Assembly: GCF_036226925.1 (NCBI RefSeq)
Contig: NZ_CP109031.1
Location: forward strand, 8,556,001-8,620,000
Source: Streptomyces sp. NBC_00659
GTDB lineage: Bacteria; Actinomycetota; Actinomycetes; Streptomycetales; Streptomycetaceae
Reading direction: 5' to 3'
DNA: 64,000 bases
The translations under genes and the position numbers were made by a program. The notes beneath the pieces were generated by a model. That model did no database searches. It was given only the letters and a program-made list of their open reading frames with translations, and was not told where the DNA came from. Below, piece after piece: positions 11,438-19,980 of this stretch (position 1 is the stretch's first letter; each line of letters opens with the position of its first letter).

Positions 11438-11782
11438 CTACGGTTCCCGCGACCGGCGCGGGACCTGGCCGGGGTCGCCCTTGACGGGGGCAAGGGGTGG
11501 GCGGAGCGACCCGGAGGGTACCGCCGAGCGCAGCGAGCGCAGGGCGAGCAGCATGACGCCGATGTCGTCCAGGTAGACGGGGTCGGGCAGCAGGTCGGTC
11601 GGCAGCACGAGATAGGCGACGGCGCCCCAGAACACCCAGCGGGATCCGGTCGGCAGTCCGGCCCGCCGCAGGTCACGGCGGGCGCGTACGAGCCGGAGCA
11701 GGAGCACCAGCGCCACCGCGAGCGCGGCGGCCGCGAGTACGGCGACGATGACGAGGACCACGGTCCACGAGGTCGAATCCAT
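11438..11782 (-). CDS. Small membrane protein, DUF1232 (YkvA-like)
   Basis: 114 residues. An N-terminal membrane helix (about 7-30) precedes a basic segment and the DUF1232 core: VAYLVLPTDLLPDPVYLDDIG, with the PxDLxPD...DD signature, at about residues 55-76. DUF1232 proteins are small helical membrane proteins of unknown role. It lies 87 bp downstream of nothing co-directional on its 5' side except the MBL operon 99 bp away, and may be transcribed alone; a TAGCCT -10-like element lies upstream near 11843. Confidence 0.75.
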   Translation of the reverse strand: MDSTSWTVVLVIVAVLAAAALAVALVLLLRLVRARRDLRRAGLPTGSRWVFWGAVAYLVLPTDLLPDPVYLDDIGVMLLALRSLRSAVPSGSLRPPLAPVKGDPGQVPRRSREP

Positions 11783-11881
11783 GTGTCCGTCCAGAGATGT
11801 CGTCGGGTGCGCTTCCTTCCCGTGTGCCCGCTCGTGCCCAGGCTAGTGCCGCCTGGCAGCGCTGTCCGGGCACGCGTTCTC

Positions 11882-12778
11882 TCAGCGCCGGGTGTCGCGG
11901 CGGCAGATGACGAAGTCGTCGAAGACATGCCGGCCGGGACGTGATCCGATGGACTCGACGGCCCTGCGGACGTCCATGAGCTGATCCGTGGTCATCTGGA
12001 GCGGCGGCTCGTCGGGCTGGTAGGTGGTGCGCACGGGGTAGTCCCGTCCCGGTTCCCGGGTCATCTCGATGTGGCAGCCGAGTACGTGGGTGACGGGGCG
12101 GTGCCCGCAGAAGTCGATCAGCCGGTCGACGGTGCGGGTGAAGGCCGGCCAGTCCTCGACGTACAGGCGTCCGGGATAGACCGTGTCGCCGGTGAGCAGG
12201 ATCCCGGTCCAGGGGTCGAAGAACGTCACCGCGGCCTCGTGGTGCCCGGGTGTGGCCAGGCATTCCAGCACCCGGCCGCCGAGGTCGACCCGCGCGACGG
12301 CGTCGGGATCGTCGTGGAACCCGAAGAAGTCCCAGGCACTGTCGAGGGCCGCGTTCACGACCTCGGTGCCGGGACGGCCGGTGAACTGGCCGTCCCCGGC
12401 GATGTGGTCGCCGTGCGGATGGGTGTGCAGCACCAGCAGCCCGTAGTCGTCACGGGGGTGCGCGGCCAGCCAGGAGTCCATCACCCGGTCGACGACCCGG
12501 CGCAGCGGGAAGTGGTCGGCCGAGGCCGTGGCGCCCGTGTCGATCAGGACGGCTCGCGCGGTCCCGAACAGCAGGAACATGAAGGGCGCTTCGTAGTCGA
12601 TCGCCATGTTCTGGCGAAGGATCACCGTGTGCTCGTCGTAGGCGTGGACCTGGATGTCGGGGTCCGTGTTGTGCTTGGCCGAGGGCGAGCCGTGGATCCA
12701 CCGCACGTCGAGCTGTGCGGCCGCCGCGAAATCGTCGCCTCCGGGGGCGCTGTCGGTCTTCTGCCCGGCACTGTCCAC
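11882..12778 (-). CDS. Metallo-beta-lactamase fold hydrolase
   Basis: 298 residues from the GTG at 12778, which has GGAG 5 bases upstream. The zinc motif is intact: HTHPHGDH, a distal His in ATPGHHEA, Asp in LLTGDTVYPG, and a further His in LGCHIEM. This is the glyoxalase II-like arrangement with two metal sites. N-terminal residues 35-90 are a strand-rich extension (MAIDYEAPFMFLLFG). No signal peptide, so it is cytoplasmic. Gene 12828-13205 lies 49 bp upstream on the same strand and is probably its operon partner. The substrate (thioester, lactone or other) is not deducible. Confidence 0.85.
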   Translation of the reverse strand: MDSAGQKTDSAPGGDDFAAAAQLDVRWIHGSPSAKHNTDPDIQVHAYDEHTVILRQNMAIDYEAPFMFLLFGTARAVLIDTGATASADHFPLRRVVDRVMDSWLAAHPRDDYGLLVLHTHPHGDHIAGDGQFTGRPGTEVVNAALDSAWDFFGFHDDPDAVARVDLGGRVLECLATPGHHEAAVTFFDPWTGILLTGDTVYPGRLYVEDWPAFTRTVDRLIDFCGHRPVTHVLGCHIEMTREPGRDYPVRTTYQPDEPPLQMTTDQLMDVRRAVESIGSRPGRHVFDDFVICRRDTRR

Positions 12779-12827
12779 GCTGTCTCCTCGGACTCGGTCC
12801 TGCCGGGCCACGGCAGGGCCCGGGACC

Positions 12828-13205
12828 TCAGTTTCGCGGGTGGGCGTGGTCGATGAGCGCCTGGGACACCGCACGGATGCTCCGGGCGATGTGCTGGAGC
12901 TGCATCACCTCGGCGGCGTACATCTTGATGGAGTGCTCGATCACACCCTCCGCCAGGCCCAGGCCGGGCAGCTCGGAGCGGGCGGTCTGCAGCGCCGTAC
13001 GGGCGACCCGTATCTCCTGCTGCACCTGAAGGTGCGCGTGGCGGGCGAGCAGGACGGGGTGCTTGTGCAGGACGGGGTAGCTCGCGTAGCGGCTCGGTAC
13101 CAGCTCGCGCAGCCATTTCACCGCCGATCGCTCCCAGTCGAAGCTGCCGGGGGTCTTGACCTGGCACGGCCAGTCCGAGGTGATCGGTGAGTACGTCAGG
13201 GCCAT
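12828..13205 (-). CDS. Conserved helical protein of unknown function
   Basis: 125 residues from the ATG at 13205 (GGAAG 8 bases upstream; the ATG two codons earlier is also possible). The protein is mostly alpha-helical with an N-terminal Trp-rich part (SDWPCQVKTPGSFDWER, WLRELVP) and a long amphipathic C-terminal region. I do not recognise a domain. It precedes the metallo-hydrolase gene by 49 bp on the same strand, suggesting a two-gene operon. The promoter must lie in 13206-13583, which is unusually AT-rich and contains a palindrome at 13428-13443. Confidence 0.6.
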   Translation of the reverse strand: MALTYSPITSDWPCQVKTPGSFDWERSAVKWLRELVPSRYASYPVLHKHPVLLARHAHLQVQQEIRVARTALQTARSELPGLGLAEGVIEHSIKMYAAEVMQLQHIARSIRAVSQALIDHAHPRN

Positions 13206-13583
13206 GTTCATCGCTTCCGGATTACGTCGGCGGGGGACTCTGGGGGCGGCCCCGGAATAGGGGGACCGGGGCCGCCACCACGGGTCTCGCAGGCGAGACC
13301 CGCTCGAACACCCGGGACCCGATGCGGGTAGGAGCGGACGGCCCCCGGTGCTCATGGGTCGTGACCTGGAATCCTCCGGGGCACGATCCGAAAGAAGTAT
13401 TTATATATGCCGCCGGAAGCGCAAGGGCATGAAAACATTCATGCGTGCTTTGTTGTGAATGATCCCGTGATGCCGTGGTGAGAGGGGGTACGGGAGAGGT
13501 CGCCGCGTGGGACCGGAGCCCCTCCTCGTGACAGCGGGGGCTTCCTCCGCCGGTACCGGGGGCCGAGGCCCGCCCCGGCCGGG
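13206..13583. promoter_or_regulatory. AT-rich regulatory region with palindrome CATGAAaacaTTCATG
   Basis: 378 bp without a gene between the RpiR stop and the unknown-protein start. It holds an island of low GC content (13396-13412, TATTTATATATG) and, at 13428-13443, a perfect 6-bp-arm palindrome around AACA. Both are on the promoter side of the minus-strand operon 13205-11882. The palindrome is a plausible operator, perhaps for the adjacent RpiR-type regulator; that link is inference. Confidence 0.45.
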
Positions 13584-14510
13584 TCAGTCCCGCAGGAAGA
13601 ACTGGTGCTGCTCGGCGACGTGCTCGTACTCCTCCAGGCGCGCCTGGGTGCGCTCGGGATCGGCGTCGGTCATGGCCTGGAGCAGGGCCGCCGACAGCAC
13701 CACGGGCGCCGCGTAGGAGTCGAAGACGAGCCGGGAACCGGTCCCGGTGGCGAAGGTCACGTCGGCCTCGTCGGCCAGCGGGCCCAGCCCGAGGTCGGTG
13801 ACCAGGGCCACCCGCAGGCCCGCGCTGCGCGCGACCCGCATGGCCGTGAGCGTCTCCTGGGCGTGCCGGGGCATCCCGAAGGCCAGGACCCAGGTGCCGC
13901 CCGCCGCTCGCGACTGGAGCAGCGCGTCGTAGGAGACCGAGCCGCCGCGGGTCACCACCCGCACGTCCGGGTGGATACGGCGGGCCGCGTAGGCGAAGTA
14001 CTCGGCCAGCGAGCCGGAGATCCGCAGCCCGAGGACCGTCAGCGGCGCCGACTCCGACAGGGCCCGGCCGACCCGGATGATCTGGTCGGGATCGGTGAAG
14101 TCCCGCCGCAGGTTCTCCAGGTTCTCGATCTCGGCGTCCACCGCGGCCTGGAGCTCGTTGCTCGTGACCTCGGCGGGGGTTCCCGGTGTGCTGCTGCTCA
14201 GGGTGTTGAGCGCGATGGCCTGGAGGTTCTCGCGCAGGGCGGGATAACCGCTGAAGCCCACGGCCGCCGCGAAACGGGTCACGGAGGGCTGGCTCACCCC
14301 CACCCGCTCGGCGAGGTCGGTGATCGACAGGAACGCTGCCTCGGTGAGGTGCTCGATCAGGTACTGGGCGATGCGCCGCTGACCAGGGGAGAGCCGGGGT
14401 CCGTCGAAGAGCTCCCTGAGCTGGGACGTGGGAGCCACGCCCGCCTCGGGTGCCGTCTTTCCCGAGGTGATCGCGGATGCCTGGGCGCGTGCCTGCTGCG
14501 GCGATGGCAC
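13584..14510 (-). CDS. MurR/RpiR family transcriptional regulator
   Basis: 308 residues from the GTG at 14510, which has a full GAAGGAGG 6 bases upstream; a GTG 24 bases earlier is in frame but less favoured. Residues 30-105 are the RpiR-type HTH (FLSITDLAERVGVSQPSVTRF, GFSGYPALRENL). Residues about 150-285 form a SIS phosphosugar-binding domain (VLGLRISGSLAEYFAY, GTWVLAFGMPRHAQETL, VALVTDLGLGP). Such regulators respond to phosphosugars such as N-acetylmuramate-6-P or ribose-5-P. No sugar operon adjoins it, so the target is unknown; autoregulation and control of the 13205 operon are possibilities. Confidence 0.88.
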   Translation of the reverse strand: MPSPQQARAQASAITSGKTAPEAGVAPTSQLRELFDGPRLSPGQRRIAQYLIEHLTEAAFLSITDLAERVGVSQPSVTRFAAAVGFSGYPALRENLQAIALNTLSSSTPGTPAEVTSNELQAAVDAEIENLENLRRDFTDPDQIIRVGRALSESAPLTVLGLRISGSLAEYFAYAARRIHPDVRVVTRGGSVSYDALLQSRAAGGTWVLAFGMPRHAQETLTAMRVARSAGLRVALVTDLGLGPLADEADVTFATGTGSRLVFDSYAAPVVLSAALLQAMTDADPERTQARLEEYEHVAEQHQFFLRD

Positions 14511-14605
14511 CGGTGCGCCTCCTTCATGTCCCACGAGAACTCAACATAGCTCACGGACCTTTCTGACCTGGGCCGGTATGCGCGCAACCAATGCGTGCGT
14601 TCCCT

Positions 14606-14629
14606 GTTTCGCGTGGGATCGCGGGGTAC
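14606..14629 (+). promoter_or_regulatory. SigB-type stress promoter
   Basis: GTTT at 14606-14609, 14 bases, then GGGTAC at 14624-14629. This fits the Streptomyces SigB-group consensus GNNT-N14-16-GGGTAC/T exactly. It lies about 72 bp upstream of the ATG at 14702, implying a roughly 65-base leader for the unknown-protein/DUF1206 operon. Confidence 0.6.
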
Positions 14630-14701
14630 TCGAACAACTGTCACGACGTGCTCGTCCGCGGGCGCGCGTGTCTGTTCGCCGACGCGAGGGAGAGGGTTTT
14701 C

Positions 14702-15100
14702 ATGAGCGTGCAACAACTGCCCGCGTCAACGGTTCACGTGATGCTCGGGGACTGTTCCGCGGCCGACGCCAAGAGTGTGCTCGGTGTCCTGTGCGGCCGC
14801 TTCGCTGCGGACCGGGAAGGGGCGGACCAGCCCCACGAGTCCGAGAGCGGCAGGCCGACGGTGTGGACCGTGCTGTTCGACACCGCCGGTGATCCCAGCC
14901 GCAGGGCGGGGCCTGTCGTGGAACTTTCGGGGCAGCCGATCGTGGAGGCACAGGGTGGCCCCCAGGCGACACAGCGTCTGCGGGAGGTCCTCGGTGCCGC
15001 CTTCTCCGTGCACGAGCTGGGCACGGAGGCCGGTGACCAGGAGGTTCAGATGAGGCTGCGACTGGATTCGAGTACGGCGCACGAGACGCGGTCCGTGTGA
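14702..15100 (+). CDS. Unknown small protein, first gene of the DUF1206 operon
   Basis: 132 residues from the ATG at 14702, preceded by GGGAGAGGG. Mixed alpha/beta protein with two beta-rich segments (STVHVMLGDCS, VWTVLFDTAG) and a C-terminal VQMRLRLDSS strand; no signal peptide or membrane helix. I do not recognise a family. Its stop overlaps the GTG of the DUF1206 gene by 4 bp, so translation is coupled and the two probably act together. A SigB-like promoter upstream suggests induction by osmotic or general stress. Confidence 0.7.
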   Translation: MSVQQLPASTVHVMLGDCSAADAKSVLGVLCGRFAADREGADQPHESESGRPTVWTVLFDTAGDPSRRAGPVVELSGQPIVEAQGGPQATQRLREVLGAAFSVHELGTEAGDQEVQMRLRLDSSTAHETRSV

Positions 15101-15933
15101 ACGCCGGGTCGGTGGCCCGCGAAGGAGAGATCGGCGCCCGCCGTGCGGCGACCGGTTCCGCGCGTGAGGGCGCGGCCCGCGCGGGGCTGACCGCCCGGGG
15201 GGTGATCTACGTCCTGGTCGGCGTGCTGGCCCTGCGTATCGCCTTCGGCGACAGCGGCGGGCGGCAGGCGGACCGGGGCGGTGCCCTTCAGGAGATCGCC
15301 ACGAAGCCGTTCGGCGCGGCCCTGCTGTGGGCTCTCGGCGCCGGGCTCGTGGGCATGGCGCTGTGGCGGCTGTCCGAGGCGTTGTTCGGCGCCGCCGGAC
15401 AGGACGGCGGCAAGGCGGGCAAGCGCCTGATGGCGGCCGGGCGGTGCGTGTTCTACGGATTCGTCGCCTACTCCGTGCTGGCCTTCGCGGCCGGCTCGCG
15501 CGGCAGCGGTTCGGGCGACCGGCAGTCCCGGGACGTCACGGCCAAGGCGCTGGGCATGCCCGGTGGCCAGTGGATCGTCGGTGCCGCCGGGGCGGGCCTG
15601 GTCGTCGCGGGCGTCTGGATCGCCGTACGGGCCGTGATGCGCAAGTACCACAAGCACCTCAAGCTCGGTGAGATGTCGCGGCGGGTCCGCGGGGCTGTCG
15701 ACACGACGGGAGTCGGCGGCGGGGCCGCGCGCGGTGTGGTGTTCGCGGCGGCGGGTGCCTTCGCCGTCCGGGCCGCCGTGGAGTACCGGCCCGACCAGGC
15801 CAAGGGGATGGACGGCACGCTGCGGTCCTTCGCCGGAACGCCGATGGGCCCGTGGCTGCTGGCCTGCGTCGCCGCCGGCCTCGTCCTGTTCGGGCTGTTC
15901 TCGTTCGCGATGGCACGGTGGCGCAGGGTGTGA
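15097..15933 (+). CDS. DUF1206 integral membrane protein
   Basis: 278 residues from the GTG that overlaps the upstream stop. It contains three repeats of the DUF1206 unit, each two membrane helices: repeats begin at ARAGLTARGVIYVLVG (about 26), GKRLMAAGRCVFYGFVAYS (about 107) and GGAARGVVFAAAGAF (about 203), giving six helices. Function of the family is unknown. Co-expression with the preceding small protein is likely, and the SigB-type promoter at 14606-14629 suggests a role in envelope or osmotic stress. A palindromic terminator follows at 15981-16006. Confidence 0.85.
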   Translation: MNAGSVAREGEIGARRAATGSAREGAARAGLTARGVIYVLVGVLALRIAFGDSGGRQADRGGALQEIATKPFGAALLWALGAGLVGMALWRLSEALFGAAGQDGGKAGKRLMAAGRCVFYGFVAYSVLAFAAGSRGSGSGDRQSRDVTAKALGMPGGQWIVGAAGAGLVVAGVWIAVRAVMRKYHKHLKLGEMSRRVRGAVDTTGVGGGAARGVVFAAAGAFAVRAAVEYRPDQAKGMDGTLRSFAGTPMGPWLLACVAAGLVLFGLFSFAMARWRRV

Positions 15934-15980
15934 GGCACCGGATGGGCCGGATCGCGTGTCCGGCCGGCGCCGCGAGGGTG

Positions 15981-16006
15981 CCTCCGCCGCCGCGCGGCGG
16001 CGGAGG
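15981..16006. terminator. Bidirectional palindromic terminator
   Basis: 26-bp perfect palindrome composed of CCTCCGCCGCC and its complement around GCGC, between the convergent genes ending at 15933 and 16028. Confidence 0.7.
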
Positions 16007-16027
16007 AGGCACCCCGATGTGGACCGG

Positions 16028-17320
16028 TCAGGGCTGCGCGGTGAGTGCGAAGCTCTGGGCGGCCGATCCGTCACAGCCGCGCTGGGTGAGCTGCACGCTG
16101 TTCGCGGCGGATGCCGCCGCGCTCAGGCACTTGCCGCTGTGCCGGGCGACGAAGTGATAGCGCCCGCTGCTCTCCTTCACCGGCTGCCACTGCTGGTTCT
16201 GGCCGTTCGACCAACTCCACAGTTGCAGCGGCGCGTTGTCGGCCGTCGAGCGGTCGGTGACATCGACGACCTGCTGAGGATTCATCCGCAGCGCGATCCG
16301 GGTGTAGCCGCTGTCCGTCGAACGGAACTGGAACTGCTGTGCCTGCGTGCCGTTGCAGGTGTACTGCTGGACCGCGGTCCCGTTCGCCGTGCCGGCCGAA
16401 CGGGCGTCCACACAGGTGCCGTTGCCCGAACCGGCCAGGGAGTACCAGGCGGTCTCCGAGATCGGGTCCGTCGGTGGCACCGGCGTGTCAGCCCCGCCGA
16501 GCCACTTGAGTCCGTCCAGCAGGAACCGGTTCTGGGCCGTACTGGCGAACGTCGACGACAGCGTGGTGTTCGTCGCGTAGTCCATCGCGTTGTGGCCGAA
16601 GTTCGCGTACAGCATCCGGTACTTCGTGTTGGTCCACAGAACCGGGTAATAGCCGCTGTACCAGGTCTGGTTCGGGTCAGTGCCCAGCGGGAAGCTGCTC
16701 GGGTCGACCGAGGCGAGGACGCGGATGTCCGGGTTCTGCCGCAGGTCGTTCGACCAGCTGTACCACTCGCTGACCGACGAGGTGAACGTGGCCGGCAGGT
16801 TCACGGTGGAGGGATGCGCCCGGTCCTCGGCCTTCAGGACGGCGGTCGTCGGCCCCCAGGTGTTGGACGTGAAGTTCCCGCTGCCCAGGAACTGGTTGTG
16901 GTACCAGGACCAGCTCTGCGCGTCGGTGGTGAAGGCGGAGACATGGAAGCCCATCCAGCCGCCGCCGGCGCGCATGTACTGCTCGAAACCGGCGCGTTGG
17001 GCCGAGGTCTGCGGCAGGTCGTCGAGGAACAGGACGACTTGGTACGCGTTCACGCCCCCGTTGCCGAGCAGGTCCCAGTTGTTGCTGGCCGTGTAGGTGA
17101 AGCCGTTCGCCGCGGCCTGCTTCGGGAACCAGTCGTTGGCCTCGTGGACGAAACTGATGTGGGCCGCGTCCCAGGTGCCGTTGTAGAGGGCGAGCACCTT
17201 GAACGGGGCCGCCGTGGCGCTCGCGTGCGCGGCCGGCGGAGCGGCGAGGCCGAGCAGGGTCGCCAGCAGGACGAGGACCCGCAGGACACCGCGCGCCGGT
17301 GGGGACTGGCTGATGCGCAT
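16028..17320 (-). CDS. Secreted ThuA-like protein with ricin-type lectin domain
   Basis: 430 residues from the ATG at 17320 with AAGGAG 8 bases upstream. Signal peptide at about 1-34. Residues 40-270 are a ThuA-like (class I glutamine amidotransferase-like flavodoxin-fold) domain: FKVLALYNGTWDAAHISFVHEA, VVLFLDDLPQT, GGGWMGFHVSAF. Residues 300-430 are a ricin-B lectin / CBM13 beta-trefoil with three repeats carrying QQFQF, QQWQPV and QSFAL. ThuA domains occur in sugar-processing proteins, but none has a settled general activity. It follows the beta-helix gene by 35 bp, so both are probably one operon for polysaccharide attack. Confidence 0.85.
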   Translation of the reverse strand: MRISQSPPARGVLRVLVLLATLLGLAAPPAAHASATAAPFKVLALYNGTWDAAHISFVHEANDWFPKQAAANGFTYTASNNWDLLGNGGVNAYQVVLFLDDLPQTSAQRAGFEQYMRAGGGWMGFHVSAFTTDAQSWSWYHNQFLGSGNFTSNTWGPTTAVLKAEDRAHPSTVNLPATFTSSVSEWYSWSNDLRQNPDIRVLASVDPSSFPLGTDPNQTWYSGYYPVLWTNTKYRMLYANFGHNAMDYATNTTLSSTFASTAQNRFLLDGLKWLGGADTPVPPTDPISETAWYSLAGSGNGTCVDARSAGTANGTAVQQYTCNGTQAQQFQFRSTDSGYTRIALRMNPQQVVDVTDRSTADNAPLQLWSWSNGQNQQWQPVKESSGRYHFVARHSGKCLSAAASAANSVQLTQRGCDGSAAQSFALTAQP

Positions 17321-17355
17321 CCGGTTCTCCTTCCCGTACGTGTCAGGGGTGGTCG

Positions 17356-19602
17356 TCACGGGTAGCTGACCAGGTTGGCGACGTTGGTGGAGGAGTTGGA
17401 AGGACCGCCCCGGTCGTTGACGACGTGCCGGATGGTGCCCGTACCGCCGAGGGAGACGGTCACCATGTCCTTGAAACGCACGTTCGCGTTGACGGGCGCC
17501 TCGATGGCGCGCTCCGCGGCGACGGCGGGGTTGGCGTTGAAGTAGCAGTAGCTGCCGAAGCCGTACACCTCATGGCTGGTCACGGAGGGCGCGACCTTGT
17601 AGGCGGCGTAGCCCTGCGTCGAACCGTTCGTCCACGCCGCCTGGCTGGGCGGGTCGTAGGGCATCTCGTTCTGGTAGAAGTACGTGCGGCCGCCGTTGCC
17701 GTTCCAGACGGTCTGGTACTTCTGGTAGTGCTCGACGAACAGCCCGTACATGGTCACGTCGTCGCCGTTCACGACCAGGCCGGTGTCGGCCGTGTTGCTG
17801 GTCCAGCCGACTCCGCTGCCGTGGTCCGCGCGCCACAGCCACAGGTGGTCGCCGATGACGTCGTCGCTGTTGACGGTCAGGCTGGTGGTGGCCTTGCCGA
17901 CGCCCGCGCCGCCGACGCGGAAGAACACGTCGTGCAGGGAGCTCGGGTTTGCGCTGTGGTCCGCGGAGGAGCCGCTCGGTCCCATCTCCAGCAGTTGCGC
18001 GGAGTTGGTCGTGCCCGCGTCGATCAGCAGCCCGGCGAGCCGGACACCGTTCACGTCGGCGACCGTCATGGCGGTGATGCCGTTGTCGGGGACGAGGGTG
18101 GCCAGACCGAGGCCCAGGACCACGGTGTCGGCCCGGGTGACCCTGAGCGTCTGGTCGAGGTGGTAGACGCCCGGCGTCACCAGCAGGTTCTTGCCCTGGG
18201 CCAGCGCGTCGTTCAGCTGGGCCGCCGTCGCGCCCGGCTTCACCACGAAGAAGTCGGACAGCGGCAGGGACGAGCCCGCAGGAGTGCCCGAACTCCATGT
18301 CGTGCCGCTGGAGTTGGTACGTACGGACGGGACGAACACCTTCCAGGCGCCCGCCGCGTCGACGTACAGGAAGGGCTTCTCGCGGGAGACCGGTGTCTGG
18401 CCCACCGTCGTGTACGGAGGGTTCGGGAAACTGTTCGCGGGGGCGTTCTTCGCGCCGACGAACACCATGTTCCAGTTGGAGCCGGTCCAGTTCGACCATT
18501 CGGTGTTGCGCGACAGCCACTGCTGCTGCGAACCGGAGTTGACCTGGCCGTCGATCTTCGTGTCGGCCATGTAGCCGCCGCTGGACCAGCCGCCGTCGTC
18601 CAGCGCCAGGTTGCCGCGCAGATGCATACGCCGGTAGGGCGCCGCCTGCGACACCGCCCAGCGGTCCGTGCCGGACGGGGGAGTCACCGACAGGTTCTCC
18701 GCCGAACGCCAGAAGTTCTGGGTCGCGTTGCCCTGGAACCAGTCCGCCTCGGCGTGCACCGAGCCCCGGATGTCGACGTCGTCGGGGGAGAGGCCCAGAC
18801 CCGCGACCTGGGTGTAGAAGCCGACGTTCGCGTTGGCGCTGTAGGTGCCGGGCTTGAAGAGGAAGGCCTTCCGGGCGGTGCCGAACTGGTTGGTCTCCTG
18901 CTGGGAGAAGGCCGAGTCGAGGCTGCTCTGGATGGTCGCGGCCGGGGTCGACGGGTCGAAGACGGTGACGTTCGGGCCCAGGTCCGGTGTCCCCGGAGGC
19001 TGTTGCGTGTCCACCGCGTCGACATGGAAGGACTGGGCCGCCGTGCCGTTGCAGGTGTACTGCTGGAGCTGCACGCTGTCGGCGGTGGAGGCACTCGGCA
19101 CATCGAGGCACTTGCCGCTGTTGCGGTTCACGAAGTGGTAGGCGCCGCCGGCCTCCGCCACGGCCTGCCACTGCTGGTTGCTGCCGCCGCCGTACGCCCA
19201 CAGCTGCACCAGCGCGCTGTCCGCAACCGAGACGTCGGTGACGTCCCAGGCCTTGGTGCTGTCGGCCCGGTTGTCGACCTGGGAGTACCCGCCCGACGTG
19301 GCGGCGAACTGCCACTGCTGGGCCTGGCTGCTGTTGCAGGCGTACTGCTGGACGGCGGTTCCGTCGGCCGTTCCGGCGGCGCGGGCGTCGACGCACTTGC
19401 CGCTGCCCGCGTTGACGACGGTGGCCCAGCCCGTCGGCACCGCGGCCGCCTGCGCGAGCGCGTCGTCCCGGGCGGCGGCGCTCTGCGCGGTGGCGGTCAG
19501 GCCCGACACGGTCGTCGCCATGAGCGCGGTCACCGTGAGCAGCCTGGCCGTTCGACGGCGCCCGGATCTTCTTCGGGATCCGGACAGGGGGAATCTGGAC
19601 AT
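17356..19602 (-). CDS. Secreted ricin-lectin protein with GH55-like beta-helix
   Basis: 748 residues from the ATG at 19602 (AGGAG 8 bases upstream; in-frame upstream ATGs have no site). The signal peptide begins with a run of Arg and could be Sec or Tat type. Residues about 55-190 form a ricin-B lectin trefoil (QQWQFA, QQWQAV, QSFHVD). The remaining 540 residues begin GPNVTVFDPS and contain beta-helix motifs (GVYHLDQTLRVTRADTVVLG, DHLWLWRADHGSGVGW, MYGLFVEHYQKYQ, ENEMPYDPPSQ-like). Proteins of this family are often mislabelled adenylyl cyclase; a parallel beta-helix glycan-active enzyme related to GH55 is more plausible. The substrate is unknown. Confidence 0.8.
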   Translation of the reverse strand: MSRFPLSGSRRRSGRRRTARLLTVTALMATTVSGLTATAQSAAARDDALAQAAAVPTGWATVVNAGSGKCVDARAAGTADGTAVQQYACNSSQAQQWQFAATSGGYSQVDNRADSTKAWDVTDVSVADSALVQLWAYGGGSNQQWQAVAEAGGAYHFVNRNSGKCLDVPSASTADSVQLQQYTCNGTAAQSFHVDAVDTQQPPGTPDLGPNVTVFDPSTPAATIQSSLDSAFSQQETNQFGTARKAFLFKPGTYSANANVGFYTQVAGLGLSPDDVDIRGSVHAEADWFQGNATQNFWRSAENLSVTPPSGTDRWAVSQAAPYRRMHLRGNLALDDGGWSSGGYMADTKIDGQVNSGSQQQWLSRNTEWSNWTGSNWNMVFVGAKNAPANSFPNPPYTTVGQTPVSREKPFLYVDAAGAWKVFVPSVRTNSSGTTWSSGTPAGSSLPLSDFFVVKPGATAAQLNDALAQGKNLLVTPGVYHLDQTLRVTRADTVVLGLGLATLVPDNGITAMTVADVNGVRLAGLLIDAGTTNSAQLLEMGPSGSSADHSANPSSLHDVFFRVGGAGVGKATTSLTVNSDDVIGDHLWLWRADHGSGVGWTSNTADTGLVVNGDDVTMYGLFVEHYQKYQTVWNGNGGRTYFYQNEMPYDPPSQAAWTNGSTQGYAAYKVAPSVTSHEVYGFGSYCYFNANPAVAAERAIEAPVNANVRFKDMVTVSLGGTGTIRHVVNDRGGPSNSSTNVANLVSYP

Positions 19603-19980
19603 GCTGGACACTCCTGAACTGGTGGGGGGTTCATGTCCGTGAACATCGAATGCATTCATGGAGGTGTGGTGATCGGTGAACCTAAAGGTCTGCACCAAAG
19701 ACGTCAAGATATGAAACAAAGAACCCTCTCAAATGGCCAGTCCTCAACCGGAGTTGAAGAGACGACGGCTGGAGGGTCCCTGAACTCGGCTCTGTTGCAG
19801 GCCTGTTCACCAGCGAGATGTGGCGCGTTGCCGCTTCGGGAGGCGATTCACTTCTTGAAGCCTCGTCACAACCGCCGCCTGACGCGGGACTACGAAGCCC
19901 TGCCGCAGTGGTTCGCCCACAGCACTGTGAACGTTGATCAGGCCGTCAACTCTCATGGGGCGCACGCTAATCTCGGAGAT
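19603..19980. promoter_or_regulatory. Divergent promoter region, relatively AT-rich
   Basis: 378 bp between the beta-helix gene (minus) and the YbaK gene (plus). The stretch 19660-19765 is clearly lower in GC than its surroundings and should hold the promoter of the lectin operon. Upstream of 19981 a TAATCT lies 8-9 bases before the GTG, compatible with leaderless transcription of the YbaK gene. I see no clear operator. Confidence 0.4.

Noticed and set aside
17356..19602. Adenylyl cyclase
   Set aside because: This is a common database label for the family, but no cyclase domain is present; lectin and beta-helix motifs explain the protein.
17425..19617. 730-codon plus frame and 608-codon minus frame across the lectin/beta-helix gene
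   Set aside because: Both are shadows of the real minus-strand gene, which has signal peptide, ribosome site and family motifs.
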